Shown here piece after piece: positions 22,910 through 29,492 of a DNA stretch of 37,890 bases. The first letter of the stretch is position 1; each line of letters begins with the position of its first letter. Source of the stretch: DATKKG01 sp964475215 (GTDB lineage: Archaea > Thermoproteota > Nitrososphaeria > Conexivisphaerales > DTJL01); contig CAYYVT010000159.1 of NCBI GenBank assembly GCA_964475215.1, forward strand, positions 1 through 37,890. The letters run 5' to 3'. The notes beneath the pieces were generated by a model. It was given only the letters and a program-made list of their open reading frames with translations, made no database searches and was not told where the DNA came from. The position numbers and the translations under genes are program-made.

Positions 22910-23461
22910 TTGGTAAAGTTCGACTCGTTCGTCCGTCGCATCGTCAGAGAGTTCAACAGAGGAGGGCTAGAGTACGCCCTGACGGGGGCACTCGCGGTGA
23001 GCTACTATGGCAGGCCTCGCACCACTTCTGACGTCGACGTGATCATAAGGGCAGGTCCAGCGGACTTTGGGAAGGTGACCCGGGTCCTTCGGAAGGCCCA
23101 CATCATCGTGAGAGCGGGAGATCTGGAACGGTCCTGGGACTCAAGGTACAGGATCGCCTCCTTCGAGGACTCGGAGGGGCTGAGGCTGGACATAATGATG
23201 ACCTCGGAGCCAATCCCGAGACGTCCGGTGAGAGTACTAGGACAGCAGACCTATCTGCAGGATCCTACGTGGCTCCTCCTCTCCAAGCTGAGGCTCATCA
23301 AGGTGACGCTCGACGGCGACAGGAGGTCCCTGGACAGGCAGGACATCCTTTCCGTCCTGAGGAACGCGGAGGTGGACCTGGAGACGCTCAGGGAGGAGTC
23401 GAGGAAGCAGATGACCTTCGACGTGCTGGAGGGACTCCTCGCCGACGCCGAGGCAACCTAG
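22910..23461 (+). CDS. Nucleotidyltransferase-fold protein, AbiEii/MNT-like
   Basis: The 183-residue protein has the minimal nucleotidyltransferase motif: GALAVSYYGRPRTTSDVDVI, with Gly26-Ala27, and Asp41 and Asp43 as the metal-binding pair, followed by LRLDIMMT with the third Asp. Members of this group (including DUF6036-like and AbiEii-like proteins) occur in toxin-antitoxin and abortive-infection systems and as stand-alone tRNA- or protein-modifying enzymes. The C-terminal part (QDPTWLLLSKLRLIKV, then RRSLDRQDILSVLRNAEVD) is the helical extension common in that group. The start is TTG 22910, tightly coupled to the small upstream protein. Activity and target are unknown. Confidence 0.82.
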   Translation: MVKFDSFVRRIVREFNRGGLEYALTGALAVSYYGRPRTTSDVDVIIRAGPADFGKVTRVLRKAHIIVRAGDLERSWDSRYRIASFEDSEGLRLDIMMTSEPIPRRPVRVLGQQTYLQDPTWLLLSKLRLIKVTLDGDRRSLDRQDILSVLRNAEVDLETLREESRKQMTFDVLEGLLADAEAT

Positions 23462-23493
23462 GCGGCCCAGCCACTTCCTGATTATGTCGAGCC

Positions 23494-23500
23494 TTTAAAC
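23494..23500 (+). promoter_or_regulatory. TATA box of the semialdehyde dehydrogenase gene
   Basis: TTTAAAC is centred about 31 bases before the ATG at 23527. Its close match to consensus and its spacing suggest a strong leaderless promoter. Confidence 0.6.
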
Positions 23501-23526
23501 GGCAGAGCTCAGCATCACTGGCGGCC

Positions 23527-24903
23527 ATGAAGCAGGAACAGGGATTCTCGACGCAGAACCCATCGACGGAGGAGAGGCTCGAGTCATACTCATTCATGGG
23601 GCTAGAATCTTGCCGGCGAATGGGCCGAGACGGGGCCAGAGCGTTTTCGGGTTGGCGGAAGCTAGACTTCTCACAGAGGGGGGAGCTCCTGAGAGCCCTC
23701 GGCCGGACCCTCAGGGCCGACAAGGATAGGCTCGCACGCAGCATCACGCTCGAAATGGGCAAGCCCATCAGGCAGTCCGAGGCGGAGGTGGAAAAGTGCG
23801 CCTGGACGGCGGAGGTTGTGGCCAAGGAGGGTGCAGGATGGCTTGCAGATGAGGAGGTCAGGACCGATGCGAAGAGGAGCCTCGTCCGCTTCGAGCCCAT
23901 GGGCGTCATCCTCGGCGTCGAGCCCTGGAACTTCCCGGCATGGCAGGCGCTAAGGTTCGCCATTCCGACCCTTATGGCGGGGAACACAGTCCTCCTGAGG
24001 CCATCGGCCGTGGTGCCAGGGACATCGCTCCTGCTCGAGAATGCACTCAGCGGGGCGGGCTTCCCCCCGGCCGTCTTCAGGACGATCCTTACCCCTCACG
24101 AGTTGGTCGGAGACGTCATCGCCTCCCAGTTCGTAACGGGGGTGGCGTTCACGGGCAGCAATGAAGCTGGCGCCGACGTGGCCGCGGCAGCAGGCAGGAA
24201 CGCAAAGAAGTGCGTGCTGGAGCTCGGGGGCAGCGATCCCTTCATCGTGCTCGAAGATGCCGACGTGACTGCTGCGGCGAAGGCTGGTGCGGAATCCAGG
24301 CTCATCAACTCGGGCCAAAGCTGCATCAACGCAAAACGTTTCATCATCGTCGATGCCGTATACGAGGAATTCAAAGAGCTCTTCGTGAAGGAGATGTCGT
24401 CGCGCGTGGTCGGGGACCCCATGGACCCGAAGACCGACGTCGGCCCACTGGTTCGGAGTTCCCAGCTCGAAGAAGTGGAGTCACAGGTCGATGATGCCGT
24501 CCGAAAGGGGGCGAAGGTCCTGTGCGGCGGGAAGAGGATCCCTACTCGAGGGTACTACTACGAGCCGACCGTGCTAGAGGGGTGCAGCGCGGAGATGAAG
24601 GTGCTCAGGGATGAGGTATTCGGGCCAGTCGCCCCTCTGATCAATGCAAAAGGCGATCAGGAAGCCGTGGCCCTCGCGAACGAAACCAGGTACGGATTAG
24701 GCGCCTCCGTATGGACCCGTGACGGCGGCAAGGCGATGGCCGTAGGATTGGCCATAGAGGCCGGGGTGATATTCGTGAACGGTGCGGTGAAGTCGGACCC
24801 TCGGATGCCCTTCGGAGGGGTCAAGGCGTCAGGATATGGCAGGGAGATCTCTCGGCAGGGTATCCGTGAATTCACAAACGTCAAGGGCCTGAACCTCTAT
24901 TGA
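23527..24903 (+). CDS. Succinate-semialdehyde-type aldehyde dehydrogenase
   Basis: An NAD(P)-dependent aldehyde dehydrogenase of 458 residues. The catalytic Cys266 is in SGQSCINAKRF and the general base Glu232 in LELGGSDPFIV; the cofactor-binding part has GVEPWNFPAW, VLLRPSA and TGSNEAG. The segment RDEVFGPVAP and the closing GGVKASGYGRE are family constants. The sequence resembles the short Sad/GabD-type (YneI-like) group that oxidises succinate semialdehyde, and length is at the short end of the family; the substrate is inferred. It has its own TATA box and no GABA-pathway genes nearby. Ends 144 bases before the VapBC pair. Confidence 0.92.
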   Translation: MKQEQGFSTQNPSTEERLESYSFMGLESCRRMGRDGARAFSGWRKLDFSQRGELLRALGRTLRADKDRLARSITLEMGKPIRQSEAEVEKCAWTAEVVAKEGAGWLADEEVRTDAKRSLVRFEPMGVILGVEPWNFPAWQALRFAIPTLMAGNTVLLRPSAVVPGTSLLLENALSGAGFPPAVFRTILTPHELVGDVIASQFVTGVAFTGSNEAGADVAAAAGRNAKKCVLELGGSDPFIVLEDADVTAAAKAGAESRLINSGQSCINAKRFIIVDAVYEEFKELFVKEMSSRVVGDPMDPKTDVGPLVRSSQLEEVESQVDDAVRKGAKVLCGGKRIPTRGYYYEPTVLEGCSAEMKVLRDEVFGPVAPLINAKGDQEAVALANETRYGLGASVWTRDGGKAMAVGLAIEAGVIFVNGAVKSDPRMPFGGVKASGYGREISRQGIREFTNVKGLNLY

Positions 24904-25047
24904 CTCCTGGCAGGGAGCGGGTGCGACCTCCTACCCCCATCTATTCCGCCTATAAGCCAATAGTATTGACAAGAAGACGGACTAAAGTAGAGTATGATAT
25001 TTAACGAGTAGGAATTCTTAAAAGTAGGACTTGCAGAGGATACTACT
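24904..25047 (+). promoter_or_regulatory. AT-rich control region of the vapBC operon
   Basis: The region is markedly AT-richer than its surroundings. CTTAAAAG (25017-25024) is a TATA box 28 bases before the ATG at 25048. AGTAG occurs three times in the same orientation (24986, 25007 and 25023), and GTAGAGTAT (24987-24995) is loosely inverted as ATACTAC (25039-25045), plausible sites for AbrB-type antitoxin binding. Confidence 0.5.
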
Positions 25048-25266
25048 ATGACGGAAGTGGTGGTGACCCGCCGGGGGCAGACGACCATCCCAAAGGAGCT
25101 GAGGACCAAGTTCAAGATAGTGGAGGGCACAAAGCTGGAAGCACTCGCCTATGCCGACGGCATTCTTCTGAAGAAGAAGACCTCCACCCTGGACCTGGCG
25201 GGGACCGGACGCGCTTCTCTTGAAGACGCGCTCAGGATCCTCTACAGGATCAGAGACGAGGATTGA
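25048..25266 (+). CDS. vapB: AbrB-family antitoxin (VapB-like)
   Basis: The 72-residue protein has a swapped-hairpin AbrB/MazE DNA-binding domain at its N-terminus: TEVVVTRRGQTTIPKELRTKF followed by KIVEGTKLEALAYADGILLKK (first motif cited as VVVTRRGQTTIPKELR), which is diagnostic. The C-terminal 25 residues (SLEDALRILYRIRDED) form the helix that wraps the PIN toxin and blocks its active site. It represses its own operon in known systems. The TATA box is 28 bases upstream of the ATG, and the stop overlaps the toxin start (TTGA) by 4 bases. Confidence 0.9.
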   Translation: MTEVVVTRRGQTTIPKELRTKFKIVEGTKLEALAYADGILLKKKTSTLDLAGTGRASLEDALRILYRIRDED

Positions 25267-25652
25267 CTGGACGGGCCATAGTCTTCGATACCAGCTACTT
25301 TGTTAACCTCTTCTATTCGAAGGATGCCGCCCGGCTGAGGCTCCTGAGGAGGCTGGCGCAGAGCTCGGCGCCGAAGTGGATATCAGCCATAACCCTCATC
25401 GAGATAATCAAGGTGGCCACAGAGACGGACGGGAAGGAGGTGGCCGGTAGCCTCAGCTCCCTCGTCCAGCAGGACTTCAAGGTGAGGGCCGTGGACGCTG
25501 AGATCGCCACCGCTGCCGCCGCCCTGCAAGGGAAGGGCCTATCAGGCCCTGAGTCGATGGTCGCGGCTACGGCCATCGTCCTCGATGCGACCTGCGTGAC
25601 CGACGACCCGGCCATACGGAGTCTGGGAAAGCCGCCAACAAAGTGGATTTGA
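25263..25652 (+). CDS. vapC: PIN-domain ribonuclease toxin (VapC)
   Basis: A 129-residue PIN-domain endoribonuclease, which cleaves RNA (tRNA or rRNA in studied VapCs) unless bound by its antitoxin. The acidic metal site is Asp9 in IVFDTSYFVNL, Glu47 in ITLIEII, and the Asp114-Asp115 pair in CVTDDPAI. The length is standard. The start is a TTG that overlaps the vapB stop by 4 bases, so both proteins are made together; there is no separate promoter. The C-terminus ends KWI with no extra domain. Confidence 0.92.
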   Translation: MTGRAIVFDTSYFVNLFYSKDAARLRLLRRLAQSSAPKWISAITLIEIIKVATETDGKEVAGSLSSLVQQDFKVRAVDAEIATAAAALQGKGLSGPESMVAATAIVLDATCVTDDPAIRSLGKPPTKWI

Positions 25653-25718
25653 GTTAGAGGGGGAGTCCAACCTGCAATGGGTTAGACAAGAACGTCAGCC
25701 TTATTGCGCACGGTTTCC

Positions 25719-25726
25719 TTTATTGT
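25719..25726 (+). promoter_or_regulatory. TATA box of the winged-helix/ABC operon
   Basis: CTTTATTG is centred 28 bases before the ATG at 25750, consistent with a leaderless operon of the regulator and small membrane protein. Confidence 0.5.
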
Positions 25727-25749
25727 CGGTGACCAGCTGATACTCGCCA

Positions 25750-26196
25750 ATGAAGAAAGCCCCATCGATGGAACTACTGCATCCTAAGGTCAAACTGATG
25801 TACTTTCTATGGAAGCGTTCGGGCTTCACTGGCAGCATATCGGAGCTCGCGAGGCAGCTGGGGTACAAGGACGCCAGCCCCGTCAACAGGATGATTCACG
25901 AGCTCATGGACGACGGCTACGTGCAGGAGCAGGCCAAGGCCGATAAAGCGGTTTTCAGGCTGACAAAGAAGGGCCAGAACAGCATCTCCCTTCTGGTGTT
26001 CAAGGATTTCTCCCTCCTCTTCCTCGTGGTGTTCAGCTTGGGGGTGGTTTACTCCGGATTTGCGGGGCTCATCGACCACGTGGTGGTCCCGCCGGCCGAC
26101 CTCGTCATCATGGGCACCGTTTCAATCCTGTTCGTCATCCTCATCCGAGAGCAGATTCAGAGGCAGGAGACGCAGCTCTGGGGGAGCGAGATGTAG
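25750..26196 (+). CDS. Membrane-tethered winged-helix regulator
   Basis: The 148-residue protein joins a winged-helix domain to two membrane spans. Residues about 10-75 have a MarR-like arrangement: HPKVKLMYFLWKRSG, SISELARQLGYKDASPVNRM with the recognition helix, and a wing near DKAVFRLTKKGQ. After that, FSLLFLVVFSLGVVYSGFAG (about 87-106) and a second hydrophobic stretch (LVIMGTVSILFVILI, about 118-132) anchor it, with a charged C-terminal end. Such a layout suggests a transcription factor held at the membrane that could sense the exporter or envelope state. The ABC genes follow in the same direction, suggesting local control. Confidence 0.7.
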   Translation: MKKAPSMELLHPKVKLMYFLWKRSGFTGSISELARQLGYKDASPVNRMIHELMDDGYVQEQAKADKAVFRLTKKGQNSISLLVFKDFSLLFLVVFSLGVVYSGFAGLIDHVVVPPADLVIMGTVSILFVILIREQIQRQETQLWGSEM

Positions 26197-26208
26197 GAGG
26201 CATGGCCC

Positions 26209-26379
26209 TTGGAGATACCTAGGCCAGTGCTGCTCTGGATCATCTCCATCATGTTGATCGTCGTCCACGCTACGGACCCGACCCTTCCCCTCACTGTTTC
26301 ATTCATCGGCTTCTCTTTTGCCGTGGCGGGCATAATACTCGCCCTCTGGGAAGAGGACCACGCCGAGGGACTCGATTGA
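26209..26379 (+). CDS. Short membrane protein, 56 residues
   Basis: A TTG at 26209 behind a good AGGAGG (26195-26200, 8 bases away) starts a 56-residue protein that is too short for many gene callers. It has two hydrophobic spans (VLLWIISIMLIVVHA and VSFIGFSFAVAGIILALW) separated by a short polar loop (TDPTLP), then an acidic end. It lies 12 bases after the winged-helix gene and 60 bases before the ABC ATPase gene. Together these features point to a small subunit or a partner of the tethered regulator. An ATG at 26202 is also present but is followed by a stop after six codons. Confidence 0.6.
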   Translation: MEIPRPVLLWIISIMLIVVHATDPTLPLTVSFIGFSFAVAGIILALWEEDHAEGLD

Positions 26380-26404
26380 TCAAGCACCCCTCGGCCCCTC
26401 AAGG

Positions 26405-26413
26405 TTCATTATC
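26405..26413 (+). promoter_or_regulatory. Possible TATA box of the ABC exporter genes
   Basis: TTCATTATC is centred about 30 bases before the TTG at 26440, so the exporter may have its own promoter in addition to read-through from upstream. Confidence 0.35.
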
Positions 26414-26439
26414 GCTGGAATCAAGCTGAGGTTGAAGCC

Positions 26440-27351
26440 TTGTCGGAGGAGCCTGCCGGCGCGGTCGTTCTCCGGGACCTCTGCGTGAGATTCGGGTCCA
26501 GGGAGGTGCTCACAGACATGAGCTACGTCTTCCCCACATCGACCGTCACGGCAATACTTGGCCCGAACGGCGCGGGCAAGACCACCCTTCTCAGGACCAT
26601 CATCGGCGTCGTCCAGCCGAGGAAAGGGGAGGTCCTGGTGATGAGCAGGCCTGCGGGGAGCCTTGAAGCCAAGGCCAAGATAGGCTATCTGGCCGAGCAG
26701 CCGGGTCTCTATGAGAGGCTGACCGCCATGGACAACCTGTTGTTTCATGCCAAGCTAAGGGGCTTTCAGGGGGACGGCTTCAGGGAGGAAGCGAGCTCAC
26801 TGCTCCGGAAATTTGGCCTGGAGGGCTACGAGAAGGTAGGGGTGTCGAAGTTCTCGAAGGGCATGAAGCAGAGGCTCGCTCTCGCCAGGACAGCCATGGG
26901 CAGCCCCCCCGTTCTATTGCTCGACGAACCCACATCGGGGCTCGACCCCGACGGCTCTGAGCTGGCCATAAGGTCCATCAGAGAGGCGGCTCGCGGAGGA
27001 GCTTCGGTCTTGATGACCACCCACAACGCCTACCTTGCGAGGAGGGTGGCCGATTCAGTCCTCCTCATCAAGGAAGGGGAGGTTTCGTCCAGCGGATCCT
27101 TCGACGAAGTCTTGAGACCCTACGGCAGGGTGAGGGTCAAGCTCCTGGCCCCGGTGGACCCCTCAGAAGTCCAGTCCGCGCTGGCAAAGTACACGGTAGA
27201 GGTCTTGGGCCAGGGTCCGGTGGTGGAATTCTTGGTCCGGGTGGAAGGAAAGACGGAGGTGCCTGTCCTTATAAAAGAGATGCTGGACGGCGGATTGAAG
27301 CCAGTCTCGGTGGAGCCCGGGGAGATAACATACGAAAGAGGTGGGAGGTAG
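26440..27351 (+). CDS. ABC transporter ATP-binding protein
   Basis: The 303-residue ATPase of an ABC-2-type exporter. The Walker A is LGPNGAGKTT (residues 40-49), the ABC signature FSKGMKQRL, the Walker B LLLDEPTSGLD, and the switch histidine lies in TTHNAYLARR. The first 230 residues are the nucleotide domain; the last 70 form a strand-rich C-terminal domain (VRVKLLAPVDPSEVQ onward), typical of the CcmA/NatA group. The TTG at 26440 is chosen for its frame and the possible TATA box 30 bases upstream. The permease follows after 15 bases. Substrate cannot be told; the tethered regulator and small membrane protein upstream may sense it. Confidence 0.93.
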   Translation: MSEEPAGAVVLRDLCVRFGSREVLTDMSYVFPTSTVTAILGPNGAGKTTLLRTIIGVVQPRKGEVLVMSRPAGSLEAKAKIGYLAEQPGLYERLTAMDNLLFHAKLRGFQGDGFREEASSLLRKFGLEGYEKVGVSKFSKGMKQRLALARTAMGSPPVLLLDEPTSGLDPDGSELAIRSIREAARGGASVLMTTHNAYLARRVADSVLLIKEGEVSSSGSFDEVLRPYGRVRVKLLAPVDPSEVQSALAKYTVEVLGQGPVVEFLVRVEGKTEVPVLIKEMLDGGLKPVSVEPGEITYERGGR

Positions 27352-27366
27352 CTGTTCGACCAGGCG

Positions 27367-28143
27367 ATGGCGATAGCGAAGAAGGACATCCAAGAGTACC
27401 TTGCAAGCAAGACCCTGATAATCACCGTCTTCATACTCCCCATCACCATGGCGGTCACCGTCCCCTCACTTGTTGGGCTCTTCTTGGGCACCGTGCCCTC
27501 AACGCTGGTCCTGTCGGACACGAGGGCCCTGCCCCCCGTGTTGAGCCAAGCGGTGAAGACTTTCGGCCCAAAGGCTGGCATCTACTGGTACCTTTTCACG
27601 GATGTGACCCTTCCTCTCTTCCTTCTTATGCCGACCGCCAGCGTAATCGTGCTCGCGTCGGACAGCTTCGCGGGGGAGAAAGAGAGGAAGACGGCCGAGG
27701 GCCTAGTCTCGGAGCCGGTTTCGCTCGGGACCATCTTCGTGGGAAAGACACTGGCTCCGGTGTCGCTTGCGGTCGTATCGACATGGGCTTCGGCTTTGAT
27801 CTACTGGGCGCTCGTATCCTCTTACTCCAAGACGGCCGGGGTGTCTCTTCTCCCGAACGACGCCTGGTTCTCCGCTCTTGCGCTGGTCGTCCCCTGCCTG
27901 AGCCTCGCCAGCGTGGCGGTCATCTCCTGGATTTCTTCGCTCTCAAAGGGCTTCAAGGAGGCCCAGCAGCTGGCAGGCGTCCTCCTGGTCCCCCTGGTGG
28001 CGATAGTGCTCAGCACGGCGACGGGAAGCTTCGCCAGCACCCTCTCCTTTAACCTCGAGCTGAGCGGAGGGTATCTGGTTGCCTTCGTCGTCGGCGTCTA
28101 CCTGTGGTCGAAGCTCATAAACCCTCAGAGGCTTGTCGACTGA
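27367..28143 (+). CDS. ABC-2-type transporter permease
   Basis: The membrane subunit for the preceding ATPase. Its 258 residues show six hydrophobic spans: LIITVFILPITMAVTVPSLV, LPLFLLMPTASVIVLA, VSLAVVSTWASALIYWALV, ALALVVPCLSLASVAVISW, LAGVLLVPLVAIVLSTA and GGYLVAFVVGVYLW. The AIAKKDIQEYLASKTL stretch before the first span is the cytoplasmic coupling element common in ABC-2 exporters, and ERKTAEGLVSEPVS is the conserved intracellular loop. The ATG at 27367 follows GGGAGG; an in-frame CTG at 27352 is an alternative. It probably forms a homodimer with the ATPase, since a second permease is absent. Confidence 0.9.
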   Translation: MAIAKKDIQEYLASKTLIITVFILPITMAVTVPSLVGLFLGTVPSTLVLSDTRALPPVLSQAVKTFGPKAGIYWYLFTDVTLPLFLLMPTASVIVLASDSFAGEKERKTAEGLVSEPVSLGTIFVGKTLAPVSLAVVSTWASALIYWALVSSYSKTAGVSLLPNDAWFSALALVVPCLSLASVAVISWISSLSKGFKEAQQLAGVLLVPLVAIVLSTATGSFASTLSFNLELSGGYLVAFVVGVYLWSKLINPQRLVD

Positions 28144-28178
28144 GGCCCGATTCGTGGAGCCTCCGGCCTGCTGCCATA

Positions 28179-28187
28179 CCTTTATCC
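28179..28187 (+). promoter_or_regulatory. TATA box that decides the start of the uracil-DNA glycosylase
   Basis: CCTTTATCC is centred about 29 bases before the TTG at 28212 and lies within a longer open frame that begins at 28104. It supports the shorter, leaderless protein. Confidence 0.55.
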
Positions 28188-28211
28188 ACGGCCAAGCGAG
28201 CAACTCCCTGC

Positions 28212-28895
28212 TTGTCCACGCTTTCGGAGCTGAGGGGCGAAATCATCTCATGCGAAAGATGCCCCCGGCTGAGGACATACTGTAGAGAAGTGGCGCTGAA
28301 GAAGCGGCGCCAGTTCCAAGGTTGGGACTATTGGGGGAAGCCTCTACCAGGATTTGGCGACCCTAAGGCCAGGCTCCTCGTCATAGGCCTTGCCCCAGCG
28401 GCGCATGGTGGGCTCCGGACCGGCAGGATGTTCTGCGGGGACAGCTCGGGCGACTGGCTATCGCGCGTACTATTTGAGACGGGATTCGCCAACCAGCCCA
28501 CCTCGACCAGCGCGGATGACGGCTTAAAGCTGTCGGGCGCATATGTTACCGCCGTCGTCCGCTGCGCGCCCCCGGACAATCGTCCAAATAGGATGGAGTT
28601 GGAGAGGTGTCTGCCATACCTCCGCATGGAGCTGAAGCTGCTGGAGGAGGTCAGTGTTGTCCTCGTGCTAGGCCGCATCGCCTTCGAGGGGTATCTCGAA
28701 GCCATCGATTACACCGTTCACGGGCGGACGCACTCGAAGTTGAAGTTCGTGCACGGTGCTCTCTATGACCTGGGTGGAGGCACGCCCAAGGTTCTGGTGT
28801 CGTACCATCCGAGCCGCCAGAACACACAGACAGGGCGTCTCAAATGGGAGCAGTGGGCGGAGATCTTCAGGAGGGCGCGTTCTCTTGTCGGCTGA
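28212..28895 (+). CDS. udgB: Family 5 uracil-DNA glycosylase (UDGb), iron-sulfur
   Basis: A DNA-repair enzyme that excises uracil, and in this family also other deaminated bases, from archaeal DNA. Within 227 residues, motif I is GLAPAAHGGLRTGRMF (from Gly59), with Ala-Pro-Ala-Ala-His replacing the usual Asp site as in family 5, and motif II is SYHPSRQNTQTGRL (His199). Four cysteines, Cys14 and Cys17 in CERCPRL plus one in AVVRCAPP and one in LERCLPYL, suit the 4Fe-4S cluster. The frame is open to GTG 28104, but that reading has no family counterpart and overlaps the ABC permease by 40 bases; the TTG at 28212 behind the TATA box is chosen. Confidence 0.93.
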   Translation: MSTLSELRGEIISCERCPRLRTYCREVALKKRRQFQGWDYWGKPLPGFGDPKARLLVIGLAPAAHGGLRTGRMFCGDSSGDWLSRVLFETGFANQPTSTSADDGLKLSGAYVTAVVRCAPPDNRPNRMELERCLPYLRMELKLLEEVSVVLVLGRIAFEGYLEAIDYTVHGRTHSKLKFVHGALYDLGGGTPKVLVSYHPSRQNTQTGRLKWEQWAEIFRRARSLVG

Positions 28896-29034
28896 GTTTC
28901 TGGGAGCCCGAGCCGCGCCCGAGAGAGGCAGCCCTGCGGGTGCTGGGCCTCCTGCATCATCTGAAATGGACATCGCGTCGTGACAGCGCCTTGCCACGTG
29001 GTTGCCCGGTTCGAAGGGGGCGCAAACCGGCCCG
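28896..29034. other. Convergent intergenic spacer
   Basis: This 139-base spacer lies between the convergent uracil-DNA glycosylase and membrane-protein genes. I see no gene. A hairpin (CCGGTT at 29006-29011 and AACCGG at 29025-29030, 13-base loop) could mark transcript ends but has no oligo-T tract. Confidence 0.4.
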
Positions 29035-29463
29035 TCATCGGTCGGCGGCCGGGGGGGCAGGTCCTGCCCCTTCATCCCTCAAGTCGCTGACCAGCCTGGA
29101 GGTAAGATAGGCGGATATCCAGAGCATGGCGATGCCTCCGAAGCCGGCCAAGATGAAGAGGGCCTCGACGAAGAACTTGCCTGCACCGAAGACCGAAGTG
29201 AGGACTGCGTAGGCGAGGTCGGCGGCGATCACTCCGAAGCCAATTAGGCCTATGTAGGCATCCGTTGCATATTGGCGGACGATGGTTCGGCGAAGATTCG
29301 CAGGCCCATTCGACCCCTTCCTAGAAGGCAAGGGGTTCACCGCTTTGAGCTCCCGCAGGGCCTTGTTCATCCGCACCCATTGCAGCCACCCGGCGGCGCA
29401 GATGGCGGCGATCAGGCCAACCAGAATTGAGATGGTGAGAAGGTTGAAGGCTTCGGGCAACAC
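29035..29463 (-). CDS. Unknown three-span membrane protein
   Basis: The 142-residue protein has hydrophobic spans near residues 9-28 (LLTISILVGLIAAICAAGWL), 72-92 (YIGLIGFGVIAADLAYAVL) and 97-118 (FVEALFILAGFGGIAMLWISAY), with a basic loop (LPSRKGSNGPANLRR) between the first two. No family is recognised. The frame opens at GTG 29472, but a TATA box (TTAAATA, 29483-29489) is centred just 14 bases before that codon; the GTG at 29463 gives the usual 23-base spacing and is chosen. It is convergent with the uracil-DNA glycosylase gene and 21 bases from the end of the GT-C gene upstream. Confidence 0.65.
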   Translation of the reverse strand: MLPEAFNLLTISILVGLIAAICAAGWLQWVRMNKALRELKAVNPLPSRKGSNGPANLRRTIVRQYATDAYIGLIGFGVIAADLAYAVLTSVFGAGKFFVEALFILAGFGGIAMLWISAYLTSRLVSDLRDEGAGPAPPAADR

Positions 29464-29482
29464 CTGAAGCACACGAGTCCGC

Positions 29483-29489
29483 TATTTAA
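29483..29489 (-). promoter_or_regulatory. TATA box of the three-span membrane protein gene
   Basis: The minus strand reads TTAAATA, centred 23 bases before the GTG at 29463. The same box is too near the GTG at 29472, so it helps choose the start. Confidence 0.5.
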
Positions 29490-29492
29490 GGC

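Noticed and set aside
29006..29030. CCGGTT/AACCGG hairpin as a terminator
   Set aside because: The stem is only 6 base pairs with a 13-base loop and no oligo-T run follows on either strand.
28981..29034. Possible tRNA T-arm (GGTTCGAA) in the convergent spacer
   Set aside because: The base that should close the T-stem is not C, and no anticodon arm or acceptor stem can be formed around it.
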